In this document: in pieces, positions 35,187 to 43,774 of the stretch | Position numbering within the stretch: position 1 is the stretch's first letter | Layout of the letters: every line of letters begins with the position of its first letter | Assembly (NCBI GenBank): GCA_009377815.1 | Contig: WHTI01000010.1 | Span: forward strand, 1-49,620 | DNA length: 49,620 nucleotides | Direction of reading: 5' to 3' | DNA from: Actinomycetota bacterium | GTDB lineage: Bacteria; Actinomycetota; CADDZG01; WHSQ01 | Program-made: the position numbers and the translations under genes | Notes under the pieces: model-generated | What the model was told of the DNA's origin: nothing | Database searches by the model: none | What the model saw: only the letters and a program-made list of their open reading frames with translations

Positions 35187-35977
35187 GCTGAGTGGAAGAG
35201 GGAGGCGAGCTTGAACCCCAGCCATGGTTTGCGGCCGAAGGCGACGATCTTGCCGGTGAGGACCGGTCGCCACTGACCGACCCGCCCGTACCCGACCAGT
35301 AGGTAGGACACGGGGTCGGCCGAGATCCGGCAATCGACCGTTCTCGTCGGAGTCTCCAGGATCTCGAGGTCCCCATCGGCGATCTGGAAGTACGCGGTTG
35401 AGCCTCCTCGAAGCCGGACTTCGTAGCAGGCGTCCATGCCGGCGATCGCCTCCCGGTTGACGAAATGAGTGAGGATCGGGATGTGTCCGTCGAAGATCAG
35501 ATTGGCGTCGCCCCGGTCGATCGACCACGGTTTGCCTTCCACCTGAGCCAGATCGCGGCCGTGCAGCAGACATTCACTGACCAGGACCGAAGCGAGCGAG
35601 TAGACCGGGATCTGCTTGCCGCCGTGCCACGTGACCGGCCGTTCCCAGTTCTCGGCGTTCACCTCTGCGGTGAACTCCTTGAGCACCAGCTCGATCCGAT
35701 CGGCAGCCTCCGATGGGTCTCGCAAGGTGTCCTCGGCAAGCGCCGCGTCCCAGTAGTCCGCCATCGCGAGGTGATCCTTCACCGGTGACGCCCCTCCCCG
35801 AACGAGGCCGGGGTACATCATGAAGATCAGGGAAACGTGCGTCGCCAGTTCGCCCGTGGTCCAGCGTCCGACCGCGATACGGGACGGATCGGCATCCCTC
35901 AGGAGGGCCGTGAACCGGCCGGTCGCGGCGTGGACGGACTCGAGCGCCTTCTTCCGATCCGGGATGACGATGCTCAT
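35183..35977 (-). CDS. Maleylpyruvate isomerase-fold protein with SCP2-like C-terminus
   Basis: 264 aa. The N-terminal four-helix DinB-type domain has the actinobacterial TIGR03083 look: WTTGELATHVSLI and SECLLHGRDLAQ supply the metal-binding His residues. The C-terminal 90 residues (RISADPVSYLLVGYGRVGQWRPVLTGKIVAFGRKPW) resemble a sterol-carrier-like SCP2 fold. Relatives use mycothiol as cofactor for isomerisation or conjugation; the substrate is not known. AAGGAG lies ten bases before the ATG. It is the first gene of a two-gene operon with a membrane protein. Confidence 0.78.
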   Translation of the reverse strand: MSIVIPDRKKALESVHAATGRFTALLRDADPSRIAVGRWTTGELATHVSLIFMMYPGLVRGGASPVKDHLAMADYWDAALAEDTLRDPSEAADRIELVLKEFTAEVNAENWERPVTWHGGKQIPVYSLASVLVSECLLHGRDLAQVEGKPWSIDRGDANLIFDGHIPILTHFVNREAIAGMDACYEVRLRGGSTAYFQIADGDLEILETPTRTVDCRISADPVSYLLVGYGRVGQWRPVLTGKIVAFGRKPWLGFKLASLFHSA

Positions 35978-36102
35978 CGGTCGTGTGCTCCTTCCGGCCT
36001 GACCGGTATGTCCGGGTCCCCCCGGGTGGGCATCAGGCTGCCGTCTCAGATTAAGCTACGGCCCCCGGACGAGAGTCCGGTCCGAGACCCAGGGAGAGAT
36101 GG

Positions 36103-36819
36103 ATGACCGATTCGGGCGCGACCGCGCTCCTGCAGCGATCGAGGTGGGCCGTTGTGGCGCTCGCCGCCAGCGCTGCCGCTGCCGCGCTCGGCATCCTCAT
36201 GACCATGAGGGAATCGTCGGTCGTGACGGAGGCACTCGGCGGGGATCTGAGCGCGCCCTCGCGGATCGGATCGGCAGATATCTCGAGGGTCCAGGTGGCT
36301 CGGTTCCAGCTCATCCTGCTGATCGTCACGGCCCTCGTCTTCATCCTTTGGTTCCGAAGGGCCGAGATGAACATCCGCAACTGGGATGCACGTGGGCTGC
36401 CGTTCGACGAATGGTGGAACGTCGGAGGATGGCTGATCCCGGTGGCCAACCTGATCGTGCCGGTGCGCATGACCGCGGTCGTCTGGAGGGCCACCGACCA
36501 GTCGGTCTCGCCGGAGATCGGGGAGGAGTGGAAGACGAGATCCCTCTCCCCGCTGGTCCCTCTGTGGTGGGCGACATGGATCGGGGGCCTGATCCTGTCC
36601 CGGTTGGCGTCCGGGCAGATCGGAGGCGCCGATGACCTCGAGGGTCTCCGCTCCGGTCTCCAGCTCTCCGCGATCTCGAACGTTCTGATCCTGGCTGCCG
36701 CCGTTCTGGCGATCCTGGTGGTCCGGGCCATCACCGCACGCCAGTCGACCCGGGCCGAGTTCTACCGCGTGAGCATCCCCGACCCGCCCGTCGCGCCGGC
36801 GACTAGAGAAAGCGCTTAA
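36103..36819 (+). CDS. DUF4328 family membrane protein
   Basis: 238 aa with about five helices. The core LVFILWFRRAEMNIRNW, WWNVGGWLIPVANLIVPVRMTAVVWRATD is the DUF4328 signature, common in actinobacteria and of unknown function. AGGGAGAG lies just before the ATG. TAAGCT near 36053-36058 could be the -10 box. It stands alone between divergent and convergent neighbours. Confidence 0.8.
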   Translation: MTDSGATALLQRSRWAVVALAASAAAAALGILMTMRESSVVTEALGGDLSAPSRIGSADISRVQVARFQLILLIVTALVFILWFRRAEMNIRNWDARGLPFDEWWNVGGWLIPVANLIVPVRMTAVVWRATDQSVSPEIGEEWKTRSLSPLVPLWWATWIGGLILSRLASGQIGGADDLEGLRSGLQLSAISNVLILAAAVLAILVVRAITARQSTRAEFYRVSIPDPPVAPATRESA

Positions 36820-36866
36820 GCGACCGGCGCTCCCGGCTCGACACCGTCTTGGTCTCTGCCGGCGAG

Positions 36867-36977
36867 TCAGCCCCTTAGTTCGCTGGTATGGACATCGGGT
36901 CGGCGGTGGGCTTGCAGCGCAAGTCCGGGCAGGGTCGCGACGGCTATGCCGGTGGCGACGACCGATGCGAAAAGGAT
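36867..36977 (-). pseudogene. Possible remnant of a membrane transporter C-terminus
   Basis: One minus-strand frame reads a hydrophobic helix (ILFASVVATGIAVATLPGLA) followed by a charged tail and a TGA, like the last helix of an MFS-type transporter. The frame upstream is not hydrophobic and has no start. It could be the tail end of a gene lost when the adjacent DHFR-fold gene arrived, or chance. The rest of the gap 36820-37047 holds nothing clear. Confidence 0.22.
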
Positions 36978-37047
36978 AGACCGATGACTTTCGCAGCGTG
37001 GAGGAGTCAATCTTGATAGTCATCTGGACAGGGAGGGAGACGATCTC

Positions 37048-37644
37048 ATGAGTGAGGTTACGTGTGACATATCGGTGTCGGTGGATGGTTTCGCGGCGGG
37101 GCCCAACCAGACCCTCGAGGAGCCGTTCGGCGACGGCGACGTGGAGCGGGTCCATAGATGGATGTTCGAGGGGCGCGAGGACAACGTGTCCGAAGTCGAG
37201 GCGATAACTGCGGCGGGCGCGTTCATCATGGGCCGCAATATGTTCAGCCCCGGTCGTGGTGAGTGGGATCTCGATTGGAAGGGCTATTGGGGGGAGGAGC
37301 CGCCGTACCACGCGCCGGTCTTCGTCCTTACGCATCATCCGCGTGAGCCGGTTGAGATGCAGGGGGGCACAACCTACACGTTCGTTACGGACGGGATCGA
37401 GTCTGCGCTTGAGCAGGCGCGCGCCGCGGCGGGTGACCGCAATGTATCGATCGCCGGCGGGGCGGCGACCGTCAACCAGTACGTCGCCGCGGGCCTGATC
37501 GACGAGCTTCGTCTGCACGTAGCGCCGATCCTTCTGGGGGCCGGGGAGCGAGTGTTTGAAGGAGTGCCGAACCTCGCCCTGCAGTCGATGGCGGGGAGGC
37601 ATACCGACCTGGTGACGCATCTGACCTGCCGCTTCTCGCGGTGA
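37048..37644 (+). CDS. Dihydrofolate reductase-fold protein (RibD C-terminal family)
   Basis: 198 aa. ISVSVDGFAAGPNQT, AFIMGRNMFSPGRG, VFVLTHHPREPV and IAGGAATVNQYVAAGLIDELRLHVAPILLGAGERVF are the conserved blocks of stand-alone DHFR/RibD-C proteins, which use NADPH; the natural substrate is usually unknown. GGAGGGAG lies about nine bases before the ATG. Third-position A/T seems a little more frequent than in the neighbours, and a possible gene remnant lies just upstream, so recent acquisition is possible. Confidence 0.83.
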   Translation: MSEVTCDISVSVDGFAAGPNQTLEEPFGDGDVERVHRWMFEGREDNVSEVEAITAAGAFIMGRNMFSPGRGEWDLDWKGYWGEEPPYHAPVFVLTHHPREPVEMQGGTTYTFVTDGIESALEQARAAAGDRNVSIAGGAATVNQYVAAGLIDELRLHVAPILLGAGERVFEGVPNLALQSMAGRHTDLVTHLTCRFSR

Positions 37645-37661
37645 CGTTCCTCTTCAGCTTC

Positions 37662-37667
37662 TAGGCT
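37662..37667 (+). promoter_or_regulatory. -10 box TAGGCT of fpg (leaderless)
   Basis: TANNNT hexamer six bases before ATG 37674. The spacer GGGGAG is purine-rich but too close to the ATG to act as a ribosome site. Confidence 0.5.
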
Positions 37668-37673
37668 GGGGAG

Positions 37674-38477
37674 ATGCCGGAGCTCCCCGAGGTCGAATCG
37701 GTCCGCCGTCAGCTCGATCCCGAGCTGAGCGGCCGGCGCGTCGAGGAGGCCTGGTGGGATGCGCTTCCGAGCATGCCCCGGCAGTTCGTCGATGTCGGAC
37801 TGGCCGAGGGACGGACGATCGCGGGGGTTGCACGCAAGGGGAAGTTCCTTATCGCACCGCTCGATCGGGGGCTCGAGCTGATCATGCACCTCGGGATGAC
37901 CGGGGCCTTCCACCTCGACCACGACGATCCCTACGTGCGAGCGAAGCTGTGGCTCGACGATGGTCGCGTCCTCGCGTTCCGCGACCCTCGCCGCTTCGGC
38001 CGGCTCGCGGTCGTGACCGCCGGCGACTACTCCGCGATCCCGACGCTGGCCGCGCTCGGCCCCGAACCCCTCACCGACGAGTTCGACCCGGACCGTTTCG
38101 CGCAGGTTGTGGCGTCGACCAAGGCTCCGATCAAGCCCTTCCTGTTGTCGCAGAAACCGGTGGCGGGCGTCGGCAATATCTACGCCGACGAGGCTTTGTG
38201 GAGCGCTCGCATCCATCCGTCGTCGCGGCGCGTGGGACGAGCGCGTGCGATCCTGCTCCACGACGCGATCCGCACCGTCCTCGCCGATGCGATCGAGCGC
38301 GAGGGAACCACCTTCCGCGATTACCGGATGGTCAACGGCGAGTCCGGGAGGAACGCTTCGTTCTTGGTGGCCTACGGCCAGGAAGGGAAACCGTGCCCCC
38401 GCTGCGGCACCGCGATGAAGAAGTACGTCCTCGGGGGCCGGGGCACGACCTTCTGCCCCCGCTGCCAGCGCCCCTGA
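37674..38477 (+). CDS. mutM: Formamidopyrimidine-DNA glycosylase
   Basis: 267 aa, normal for Fpg. It starts PELPEVE, where Pro1 is the nucleophile and Glu2 the general acid after Met removal. The H2TH region contains KPFLLSQKPVAGVGNIYADEALW, and the C-terminal zinc finger has CPRCGTAMKKY... CPRCQ. It removes 8-oxoguanine and other damaged purines and cuts the strand by beta-delta elimination. Endonuclease VIII is a relative, but the intact PELPEVE start and KPFLL segment favour Fpg. Confidence 0.92.
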   Translation: MPELPEVESVRRQLDPELSGRRVEEAWWDALPSMPRQFVDVGLAEGRTIAGVARKGKFLIAPLDRGLELIMHLGMTGAFHLDHDDPYVRAKLWLDDGRVLAFRDPRRFGRLAVVTAGDYSAIPTLAALGPEPLTDEFDPDRFAQVVASTKAPIKPFLLSQKPVAGVGNIYADEALWSARIHPSSRRVGRARAILLHDAIRTVLADAIEREGTTFRDYRMVNGESGRNASFLVAYGQEGKPCPRCGTAMKKYVLGGRGTTFCPRCQRP

Positions 38478-38485
38478 CCGATCCT

Positions 38486-39049
38486 TTAGGCGAGCTTCGC
38501 GTCCATGCGCTCGAGGATCGTGGCCCGGGCCTTGGTGTCCGCTTCGTAGCGTCGGAGTGCGCTGAGTTCCTTCTCGGTGAGGCCGTCGAGGCGAGCACCG
38601 ATCTCATCGACGGTGAGCGCGTCGTAGGTCGGCATCGGGAGCTCGATGAACTTCGACTCGATCGTTTCGAGCACGGTCGAGCGGTTCTGGTTGGCGCGCT
38701 CGTACTTGTACACCTTGGCGAGATCGGTCTGCGTGAGTCCGTTGAGGCGGGCGCGGATCTCTCCCACGGTCAGTTGCTCGTAACCGCTGATCGGCAGGCC
38801 CTTGGCGTCCGCGGGAGCCGCCACCCGCGGCATCTTCGGGGCAACCTGGGCCGCAACCGCGCCGACTCGCTTACGAATCTTGTTCGGGCGGACTCGGTTC
38901 TCACCGCGATCGACGAAATCCTGATACCTCTTCTTCAGGCCCTCGGCGTCGATGTCGGTGACGCTCTCCTTGATCTTCGAGTAGGCCCCGAGCGGCAGGT
39001 AGACGCCGATCTCAAGGGCGCGATTCTTGACCTTCTCCATGGTGTCCAC
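38486..39049 (-). CDS. Helical tandem-repeat protein (DUF8129-like)
   Basis: 187 aa. Two repeats of about 50 residues are seen, at roughly 90-140 and 141-187. Each begins LPI(S)GYEQLTV or LPMPTYDALTV, continues with EI.ARL.GLT and ends with YE......R.T(V/I)LE. They are probably three short helices per repeat. The N-terminal part (MEKVKNRALEIGVYLPLGAYSKIKES) is amphipathic and recalls lipid-droplet or membrane-surface-associated proteins of actinobacteria (inference). The start is GTG 39049 with GGAGG eight bases upstream; ATG 39064 and ATG 39040 are alternatives. Confidence 0.65.
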   Translation of the reverse strand: MDTMEKVKNRALEIGVYLPLGAYSKIKESVTDIDAEGLKKRYQDFVDRGENRVRPNKIRKRVGAVAAQVAPKMPRVAAPADAKGLPISGYEQLTVGEIRARLNGLTQTDLAKVYKYERANQNRSTVLETIESKFIELPMPTYDALTVDEIGARLDGLTEKELSALRRYEADTKARATILERMDAKLA

Positions 39050-39163
39050 GGGAAGAACCTCCATATTCAACTAGCTCTGGCCCCCGAAGGAGCCCGGTAG
39101 GCCGCTTGCTTCTGTTCCGCGGCTGCTAGCTAGGGTTACCCGATGCCGGCGTCCCGCAAACGG

Positions 39164-39349
39164 TCAGAACCCCTTGACGTCGAAGAGGATGCCGAGACCC
39201 AAGAGGATCAGGTAGACGGCGACGATGTAGTTGAGCGCCTTCGGAACCGCGAGGATCAAGATGCCGGCGCCGAGCGTGAGCACGCCCCGCAGGGTCAGAT
39301 GGAAGTCGATGTCGCCTCGGGCGGCGAGCACGGCGGCAAGTTCGAGCAT
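39164..39349 (-). CDS. DUF3096-like small membrane protein
   Basis: 61 aa with two helices. LTLRGVLTLGAGILILAVPKALNYIVAVYLILLGL matches the DUF3096 pattern (GILIL..P..LNYIVA.YLI..G). Function unknown. GGGAGG lies nine bases before the ATG. It stands alone between the helical-repeat and LysM genes. Confidence 0.78.
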   Translation of the reverse strand: MLELAAVLAARGDIDFHLTLRGVLTLGAGILILAVPKALNYIVAVYLILLGLGILFDVKGF

Positions 39350-39418
39350 GTTCGAGGTCCTCCCAGTTGGTGGATCAACGGAGCGAGCATTCCCCTGTCC
39401 GGGCGACCCTAACCGGGG

Positions 39419-39964
39419 CTACTCCGGCTTCGGCGGGATCTCGAGCTTCTGACCGACCTGCAGAGTGGTGGGGTCGGAGATGCCGTTGTGCTCGGCGAGA
39501 AAATCGTCGAGCGAGGCGTCACCGTAGAACTGTTCCGCGATGGTTTGAAGTGTGTCTCCGGACGCAACCACATACGTCTCCATCTCGGAGGTGGCGTCGC
39601 CTTCGTTCTCTCCGTCGCCTGAGTTGTTGTTCCCGTCCCCCTGGTTGCCGGTACCGGGGTTCTCCTCGGCATTGAGTTGTGTCTCGAGAGCGACGACCTC
39701 CGCCTCGAGCTCGTCGATCCGCTCGTTGGCATCGATAGTGGCCGCCCGGGCCTCTTCGAACTGCTTGGTCGACACGCCGCCGCCGGCGGTGGAGCGCCCG
39801 ATAAGGAAGGCGAAGAGGACGACGGCACCGAGGACCGCGACCCGGCCCCAAAGGATGTCTCCCCCCGGCTTGCGGGGTTCCGGTTCGTCGTAGCCGTAAT
39901 CGAAGGCGTCGTCGGTGGTGGTGCCTTCGTAAGGCTGGAACGGCTCCGTTAGGTGCTTATCCAT
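39419..39964 (-). CDS. Single-pass LysM-domain protein
   Basis: 181 aa. A cytoplasmic acidic N-terminus (about 1-40) is followed by one helix (WGRVAVLGAVVLFAFLIG), a coiled-coil stretch (about 68-100, EARAATIDANERIDELEAEVVALETQL), a Gly/Asn-rich linker and a C-terminal LysM domain (YVVASGDTLQTIAEQFYGDASLDDFLAEHN...LQVGQKLEIPP). The LysM would bind peptidoglycan on the outer side. AAGGGG lies eight bases before the ATG. Confidence 0.88.
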   Translation of the reverse strand: MDKHLTEPFQPYEGTTTDDAFDYGYDEPEPRKPGGDILWGRVAVLGAVVLFAFLIGRSTAGGGVSTKQFEEARAATIDANERIDELEAEVVALETQLNAEENPGTGNQGDGNNNSGDGENEGDATSEMETYVVASGDTLQTIAEQFYGDASLDDFLAEHNGISDPTTLQVGQKLEIPPKPE

Positions 39965-40045
39965 CGCCTACACCCCTTGCGTCGTTCGGGAAAGCGTAGC
40001 AGAACGGGCGTCTTGGGCCCCGGATGGGTAGGCGGAGCCCTTGGG

Positions 40046-40051
40046 TAGGGT
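40046..40051 (+). promoter_or_regulatory. -10 box TAGGGT of the UbiB-family gene (leaderless)
   Basis: TANNNT hexamer six bases before ATG 40058, spacer GCCGGC, with no ribosome site. Confidence 0.5.
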
Positions 40052-40057
40052 GCCGGC

Positions 40058-41503
40058 ATGCCCGACGATAAGGACGATGCCCCGAAACGAGCCTCGCGGG
40101 ATCAGAAAGTGATCCCCACCGGGTGGTTGCAACGCGGGTCTCGCCTGGCGGGGCAGACGGGGAAGTCGGCCGCCCGTTTCGTCGGTACCCGAGCCAAGTC
40201 GTTCGCCCAGCCGCAGCGGGCCCAGGAGTTCCTCGACGGCTTCCACAAACAGACCGCCCAGCAACTGGTCCAGATGCTGGGCGAGATGAAGGGCGCCGCG
40301 ATGAAGCTGGGTCAGCTTGCGTCCTTCTACGAGTTCGCCGCCGAGGGGGAGTACCTGGCGACCTACCGGGACGCTCTGACGATGCTCCAGAACTCGGCGC
40401 CACCGATGGATCCGGCCGCATCACGCATGGTGATCGAGGAGGAGTTCGGCAAGGGACCCGACGAGCTGTTCGCCGAATTCACCGACGAGCCGATCGCGGC
40501 GGCGTCGATCGGTCAGGTGCATCGTGCCGTCCTTCATTCGGGCGAGGCGGTTGCGGTCAAGGTGCAGTACCCGGGGGTGGACGATGCCGTGCGGGCCGAC
40601 ATCAAGAACGTCTCGGCGATGACGAAACTGGCGGTGGCCATCGCCCCCAACCTCGACCCGAAGGAGATCGCCACCGAGGTCAAGGAGCGCGTGCTCGAGG
40701 AGCTCGACTACCGGAGGGAAGCCAGCAACCAGGCCAGGTTCGCGGAGATGTTCGACGGCCATCCGTTCGCGTTCGTCCCCAAGGTGTTCCCGGAGTTCTG
40801 CAAGACGCGCGTGATCACCCAGGAGTTCGTCGTCGGTTCTCCGTTCATGGATTCGATGAACTGGGAGCAGGCCGACAAGGACGCCTTGGCCGAGAAGCTA
40901 TTCCGCTTCTTCTACGGGAGCCTCAACCGTTTCCTGCTGTTCTCCGCCGATCCGCACCCCGGCAATTACCTACTGATGGACGACGGGAAGGTCGCCTTCC
41001 TCGACTTCGGTCTGGTGAGGGCGGTGGACCCGGGGACGCTCAAGTTGCTGCTCGAAACCGCGCAGGCCCTCATCCACGACGACAAGGAGCGCGGTCGCGC
41101 CGCACTCGAGGGTCTCGGGATACTCACGCCTCGCACGCCGGAGGTCGAAGCGGTATGGGAGCACATGAAAGCGCTCAACGCGCCGATCCTGGTGGACGCA
41201 CCGTTCCGCGTCGACCCTCCGCTGGTCGGCAAGATCGGTCAGGCGGGATTCGATCCGCGCTCCGAGGCATTCAAGGCCCTGCGCAAGGTGGGCATCCCCG
41301 CGGTCATGGTGACGTTCAATCGCATGTCGTTCGGATTGGGTTCGATCATCGGTCGTCTCGAGGCAACCGCGAACTGGCAGGCGATCATGCGCGAACTATG
41401 GTTCGGCGAGCCATCACAAACCGAACTCGGCAAGGCCGAACAAGAGTGGCTGCAACGCATTCACCCCGAACTCCACCCACCCCTAGGCGACGCCGACCGC
41501 TAG
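40058..41503 (+). CDS. UbiB/ABC1/ADCK family atypical kinase
   Basis: 481 aa. The family-specific GEMKGAAMKLGQLAS (KxGQ) helix, the Ala-rich nucleotide loop EPIAAASIGQVHRA, the Lys in AVKVQYPG and SADPHPGNYLLMDDGKVAFLDFGLVRAV (catalytic and DFG-like parts) are all complete. Members support quinone biosynthesis or lipid handling through ATPase activity. No quinone genes lie nearby. The stop codon is part of the second copy of the 31-base palindromic repeat. Confidence 0.9.
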   Translation: MPDDKDDAPKRASRDQKVIPTGWLQRGSRLAGQTGKSAARFVGTRAKSFAQPQRAQEFLDGFHKQTAQQLVQMLGEMKGAAMKLGQLASFYEFAAEGEYLATYRDALTMLQNSAPPMDPAASRMVIEEEFGKGPDELFAEFTDEPIAAASIGQVHRAVLHSGEAVAVKVQYPGVDDAVRADIKNVSAMTKLAVAIAPNLDPKEIATEVKERVLEELDYRREASNQARFAEMFDGHPFAFVPKVFPEFCKTRVITQEFVVGSPFMDSMNWEQADKDALAEKLFRFFYGSLNRFLLFSADPHPGNYLLMDDGKVAFLDFGLVRAVDPGTLKLLLETAQALIHDDKERGRAALEGLGILTPRTPEVEAVWEHMKALNAPILVDAPFRVDPPLVGKIGQAGFDPRSEAFKALRKVGIPAVMVTFNRMSFGLGSIIGRLEATANWQAIMRELWFGEPSQTELGKAEQEWLQRIHPELHPPLGDADR

Positions 41504-41531
41504 GTTCTGCCGTTCGTCGAGACGAACGGCT
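41501..41531 (-). repeat. 31-base palindromic repeat, copy 2 (inverted)
   Basis: Read on the minus strand, arms GCCGTTCGT and ACGAACGGC enclose CTCG and are followed by AGAACCTA. The first and last bases of the unit match copy 1 at 2591-2621; only one G-C pair is replaced by T-A. The plus-strand TAG stop of the UbiB gene is the last three bases of the element. Here it sits between convergent genes and could work as a bidirectional terminator, though no long U-run follows. Confidence 0.7.
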
Positions 41532-41586
41532 TCTGGATCCGCGGGTGCCTGCTTGGCATCGAGTCCCCGACCCGGCGGACGTAATC

Positions 41587-43293
41587 TCAGCGTTCGGTTG
41601 GGGAGGTGATCGCTCCTTCGGACGCGGACGACACCGAGGCGGCGTATTTCGCGAAGACTCCGGTCGCGTAGCGAGGGGAGGGCGCGTTCCAGTCGGCGAG
41701 GCGCTTGGCGATCTCGTCGTCCTCCAAAACGACCCTGAGCTCGCGAGCGTCGACGTCGATCTCGATCACGTCTCCATTTTTCAGTGCCGCGATCGGACCC
41801 CCGCGCGCGGCCTCGGGAGCGATGTGTCCGACCATCAGTCCATGGGTTGCGCCCGAGAAGCGTCCGTCGGTGATCAAGGCGACCTTGTCTCCGAGGCCCT
41901 GGCCGACGATGGCGGCTGTCACACCGAGCATCTCGCGCATCCCCGGGCCGCCGGACGGTCCCTCGTAGCGGATCACGATGACGTCGTCCTCATTCAGGGT
42001 CTGCTTCTGGACCGCCTCGAAGCACGCTTCTTCGGAATCGAAGACCCGCGCCGGACCGCGGTGGAACTTGCGCTCGTGACCGGAGAGCTTCACCACGCAT
42101 CCTTCGGGGGAGAGGTTCCCGCGCAGGATCGCGAGACCTCCGGTCGGCTTCAGCGGCGCTTCGATCGGGAGCACGACGTCCTGACCCTCGGTCTCCTTGA
42201 CCGCGTCGGCGACCTCGCCGATCGTGCGGCCATCGACCGTCAATGCATCGGCGTGGAGGAGACCCGCCTTCTTCAGCTCGCGCATCACGAGAGCCGAGCC
42301 ACCGGCACGATGCAGGTCCGTGGCGACGTAGCGGCCGCCGGGCTTGAGGTCGGCGACGGTCGGCGTGCGATCTGCGATGGCTCCGAAATCGTCGATCGAG
42401 AGCTCGATGCCCATCTCCCGCGCGATCGCGAGCAGGTGCAGGACTCCGTTGGTCGATCCGCCCGATGCGGCGACCGAGGCGATCGCGTTCTCGATGGCGT
42501 CCTTGGTGACGATCGAAGATGTGCGGCGGTCGGCTTTGACCATCTCGACCGCCATCTTCCCGGCCTCCTCGGCCGCGGCGGGCTTGGCGCCGTCGGTTGC
42601 GGGGATGCCGGAGAGAACCGGAGGACTGATGCCGAGGAAGTCGGCCGCCATCGCCATCGTGTTGGCGGTGAACTGGCCGCCACACGCGCCGGCACCGGGG
42701 CACGCCTTGTCCTCGAGGTCGTGGAGGTCCTCGGCCGACAACGTTCCCGCGGCGTGCTGGCCAACCGCTTCGAAGACGTCCTGGACGGTCACGTCTCGGT
42801 TCCGCCAGCGGCCCGGAGCGATGGATCCGTTGTACAGGACGAGTCCCGGGAGATCCAATCGGCACAGCGCCATGATCGCCGCGGGGATCGTCTTGTCACA
42901 GCCGACGAGGCACACGAGTCCATCGAAAAGATGACCGCGCGTCACGAGCTCGATCGAGTCGGCGATCACCTCACGGCTCACGAGCGAGGCTCGCATCCCC
43001 TCGGTCCCCATCGACACACCGTCGGAGACCGAAATCGTGTTGAACTCAACCGGTGTTCCACCCGCGGCACGGATACCTTGCTTGACCTTGACCGCGAGTT
43101 CGCGCTGGTTGAGGTTGCACGGCATCGTCTCGATCCAGGTCGTGGCCACGCCGATCAGGGGCTTCGCAAGATCGTCGTCCGTGTAACCGACGGCTTTCAG
43201 CATCGCCCGCCCCGGTGCTCGATCGGCACCGTCGGTCAGGACCGCGCTCTTACGCTTGGACGGGTCGCTGGGGATGTTGTACGGATCGCTCAT
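41587..43293 (-). CDS. ilvD: Dihydroxy-acid dehydratase
   Basis: 568 aa, normal for IlvD. The three Cys of the [2Fe-2S] cluster type are present: [15 protein letters not shown] and [14 protein letters not shown]. The C-terminal [16 protein letters not shown] and [13 protein letters not shown] segments are complete. It converts dihydroxy-isovalerate and dihydroxy-methylvalerate to the keto acids of Val and Ile synthesis, two steps after IlvC's substrates, and so completes the pathway with ilvBNC at 46557. TAAGGT lies six bases before the ATG, suggesting a leaderless mRNA and control separate from the ilvB attenuator. Confidence 0.96.
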   Translation of the reverse strand: MSDPYNIPSDPSKRKSAVLTDGADRAPGRAMLKAVGYTDDDLAKPLIGVATTWIETMPCNLNQRELAVKVKQGIRAAGGTPVEFNTISVSDGVSMGTEGMRASLVSREVIADSIELVTRGHLFDGLVCLVGCDKTIPAAIMALCRLDLPGLVLYNGSIAPGRWRNRDVTVQDVFEAVGQHAAGTLSAEDLHDLEDKACPGAGACGGQFTANTMAMAADFLGISPPVLSGIPATDGAKPAAAEEAGKMAVEMVKADRRTSSIVTKDAIENAIASVAASGGSTNGVLHLLAIAREMGIELSIDDFGAIADRTPTVADLKPGGRYVATDLHRAGGSALVMRELKKAGLLHADALTVDGRTIGEVADAVKETEGQDVVLPIEAPLKPTGGLAILRGNLSPEGCVVKLSGHERKFHRGPARVFDSEEACFEAVQKQTLNEDDVIVIRYEGPSGGPGMREMLGVTAAIVGQGLGDKVALITDGRFSGATHGLMVGHIAPEAARGGPIAALKNGDVIEIDVDARELRVVLEDDEIAKRLADWNAPSPRYATGVFAKYAASVSSASEGAITSPTER

Positions 43294-43299
43294 GTCCGG

Positions 43300-43305
43300 A
43301 CCTTA
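43300..43305 (-). promoter_or_regulatory. -10 box TAAGGT of ilvD (leaderless)
   Basis: TANNNT hexamer six bases before ATG 43293, with no ribosome site. Confidence 0.5.
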
Positions 43306-43365
43306 CTGCTCGCGCGGATCACTCGGGAAGGGACTTGATCGTCGCGGATTGTTCATACTTCTCAT

Positions 43366-43767
43366 ATGTTCCGGGGTGGGTTCCGTTCGGTTCAGCTGAA
43401 TCTCCGTGGATGGCTCGCGCTATTCGGGCTTGGGCTCCTGGTTGGTGCGGTCGTTGCGTGGCTGACCCCGCTGGGCCTTCCCGGTGCCCTCCCTATGGGG
43501 GTCCTGTCCGTTTGGGGGACCCTGCTTGTGCTCGACCGCCACCGTGAGGGCAACCTGATCGCCGTTCTCGGCTCGGATGAGCTTGATGCAGATCTTGGTG
43601 CGGCCGTCGTGGCCGCGCTCGAGCGGAGGGGGGTCACCGCGGAGTATCGCGAAGACGTCATCGATGACGAAGATGGCGGTGGCGTCCAGAGAGGGATCTC
43701 CTGCCGGCACGCCGACAGAGTGGTCGCCCGCAAGGTGATGGAACAGGTCCTCAGCGCTCGCCGCTGA
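43366..43767 (+). CDS. Small two-helix membrane protein, unknown
   Basis: 133 aa. Two helices (about 15-34 and 40-57) are followed by a soluble C-terminal domain (DLGAAVVAALERRGVTAEYRED...). No family is recognised. CATACT six bases before the ATG may be a weak -10 box of a leaderless mRNA. It ends eight bases before the convergent methyltransferase gene. Confidence 0.6.
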   Translation: MFRGGFRSVQLNLRGWLALFGLGLLVGAVVAWLTPLGLPGALPMGVLSVWGTLLVLDRHREGNLIAVLGSDELDADLGAAVVAALERRGVTAEYREDVIDDEDGGGVQRGISCRHADRVVARKVMEQVLSARR

Positions 43768-43774
43768 GTCGTGC

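Noticed and set aside
36046-37620. Minus-strand open frame of 524 codons
   Set aside because: It crosses the DUF4328 and DHFR-fold genes and shows only low-complexity basic sequence.
40123-43338. Open plus-strand frame of more than 1000 codons
   Set aside because: It is a shadow of the UbiB gene and of ilvD on the other strand; composition is Arg/Gly/Asp-rich without motifs.
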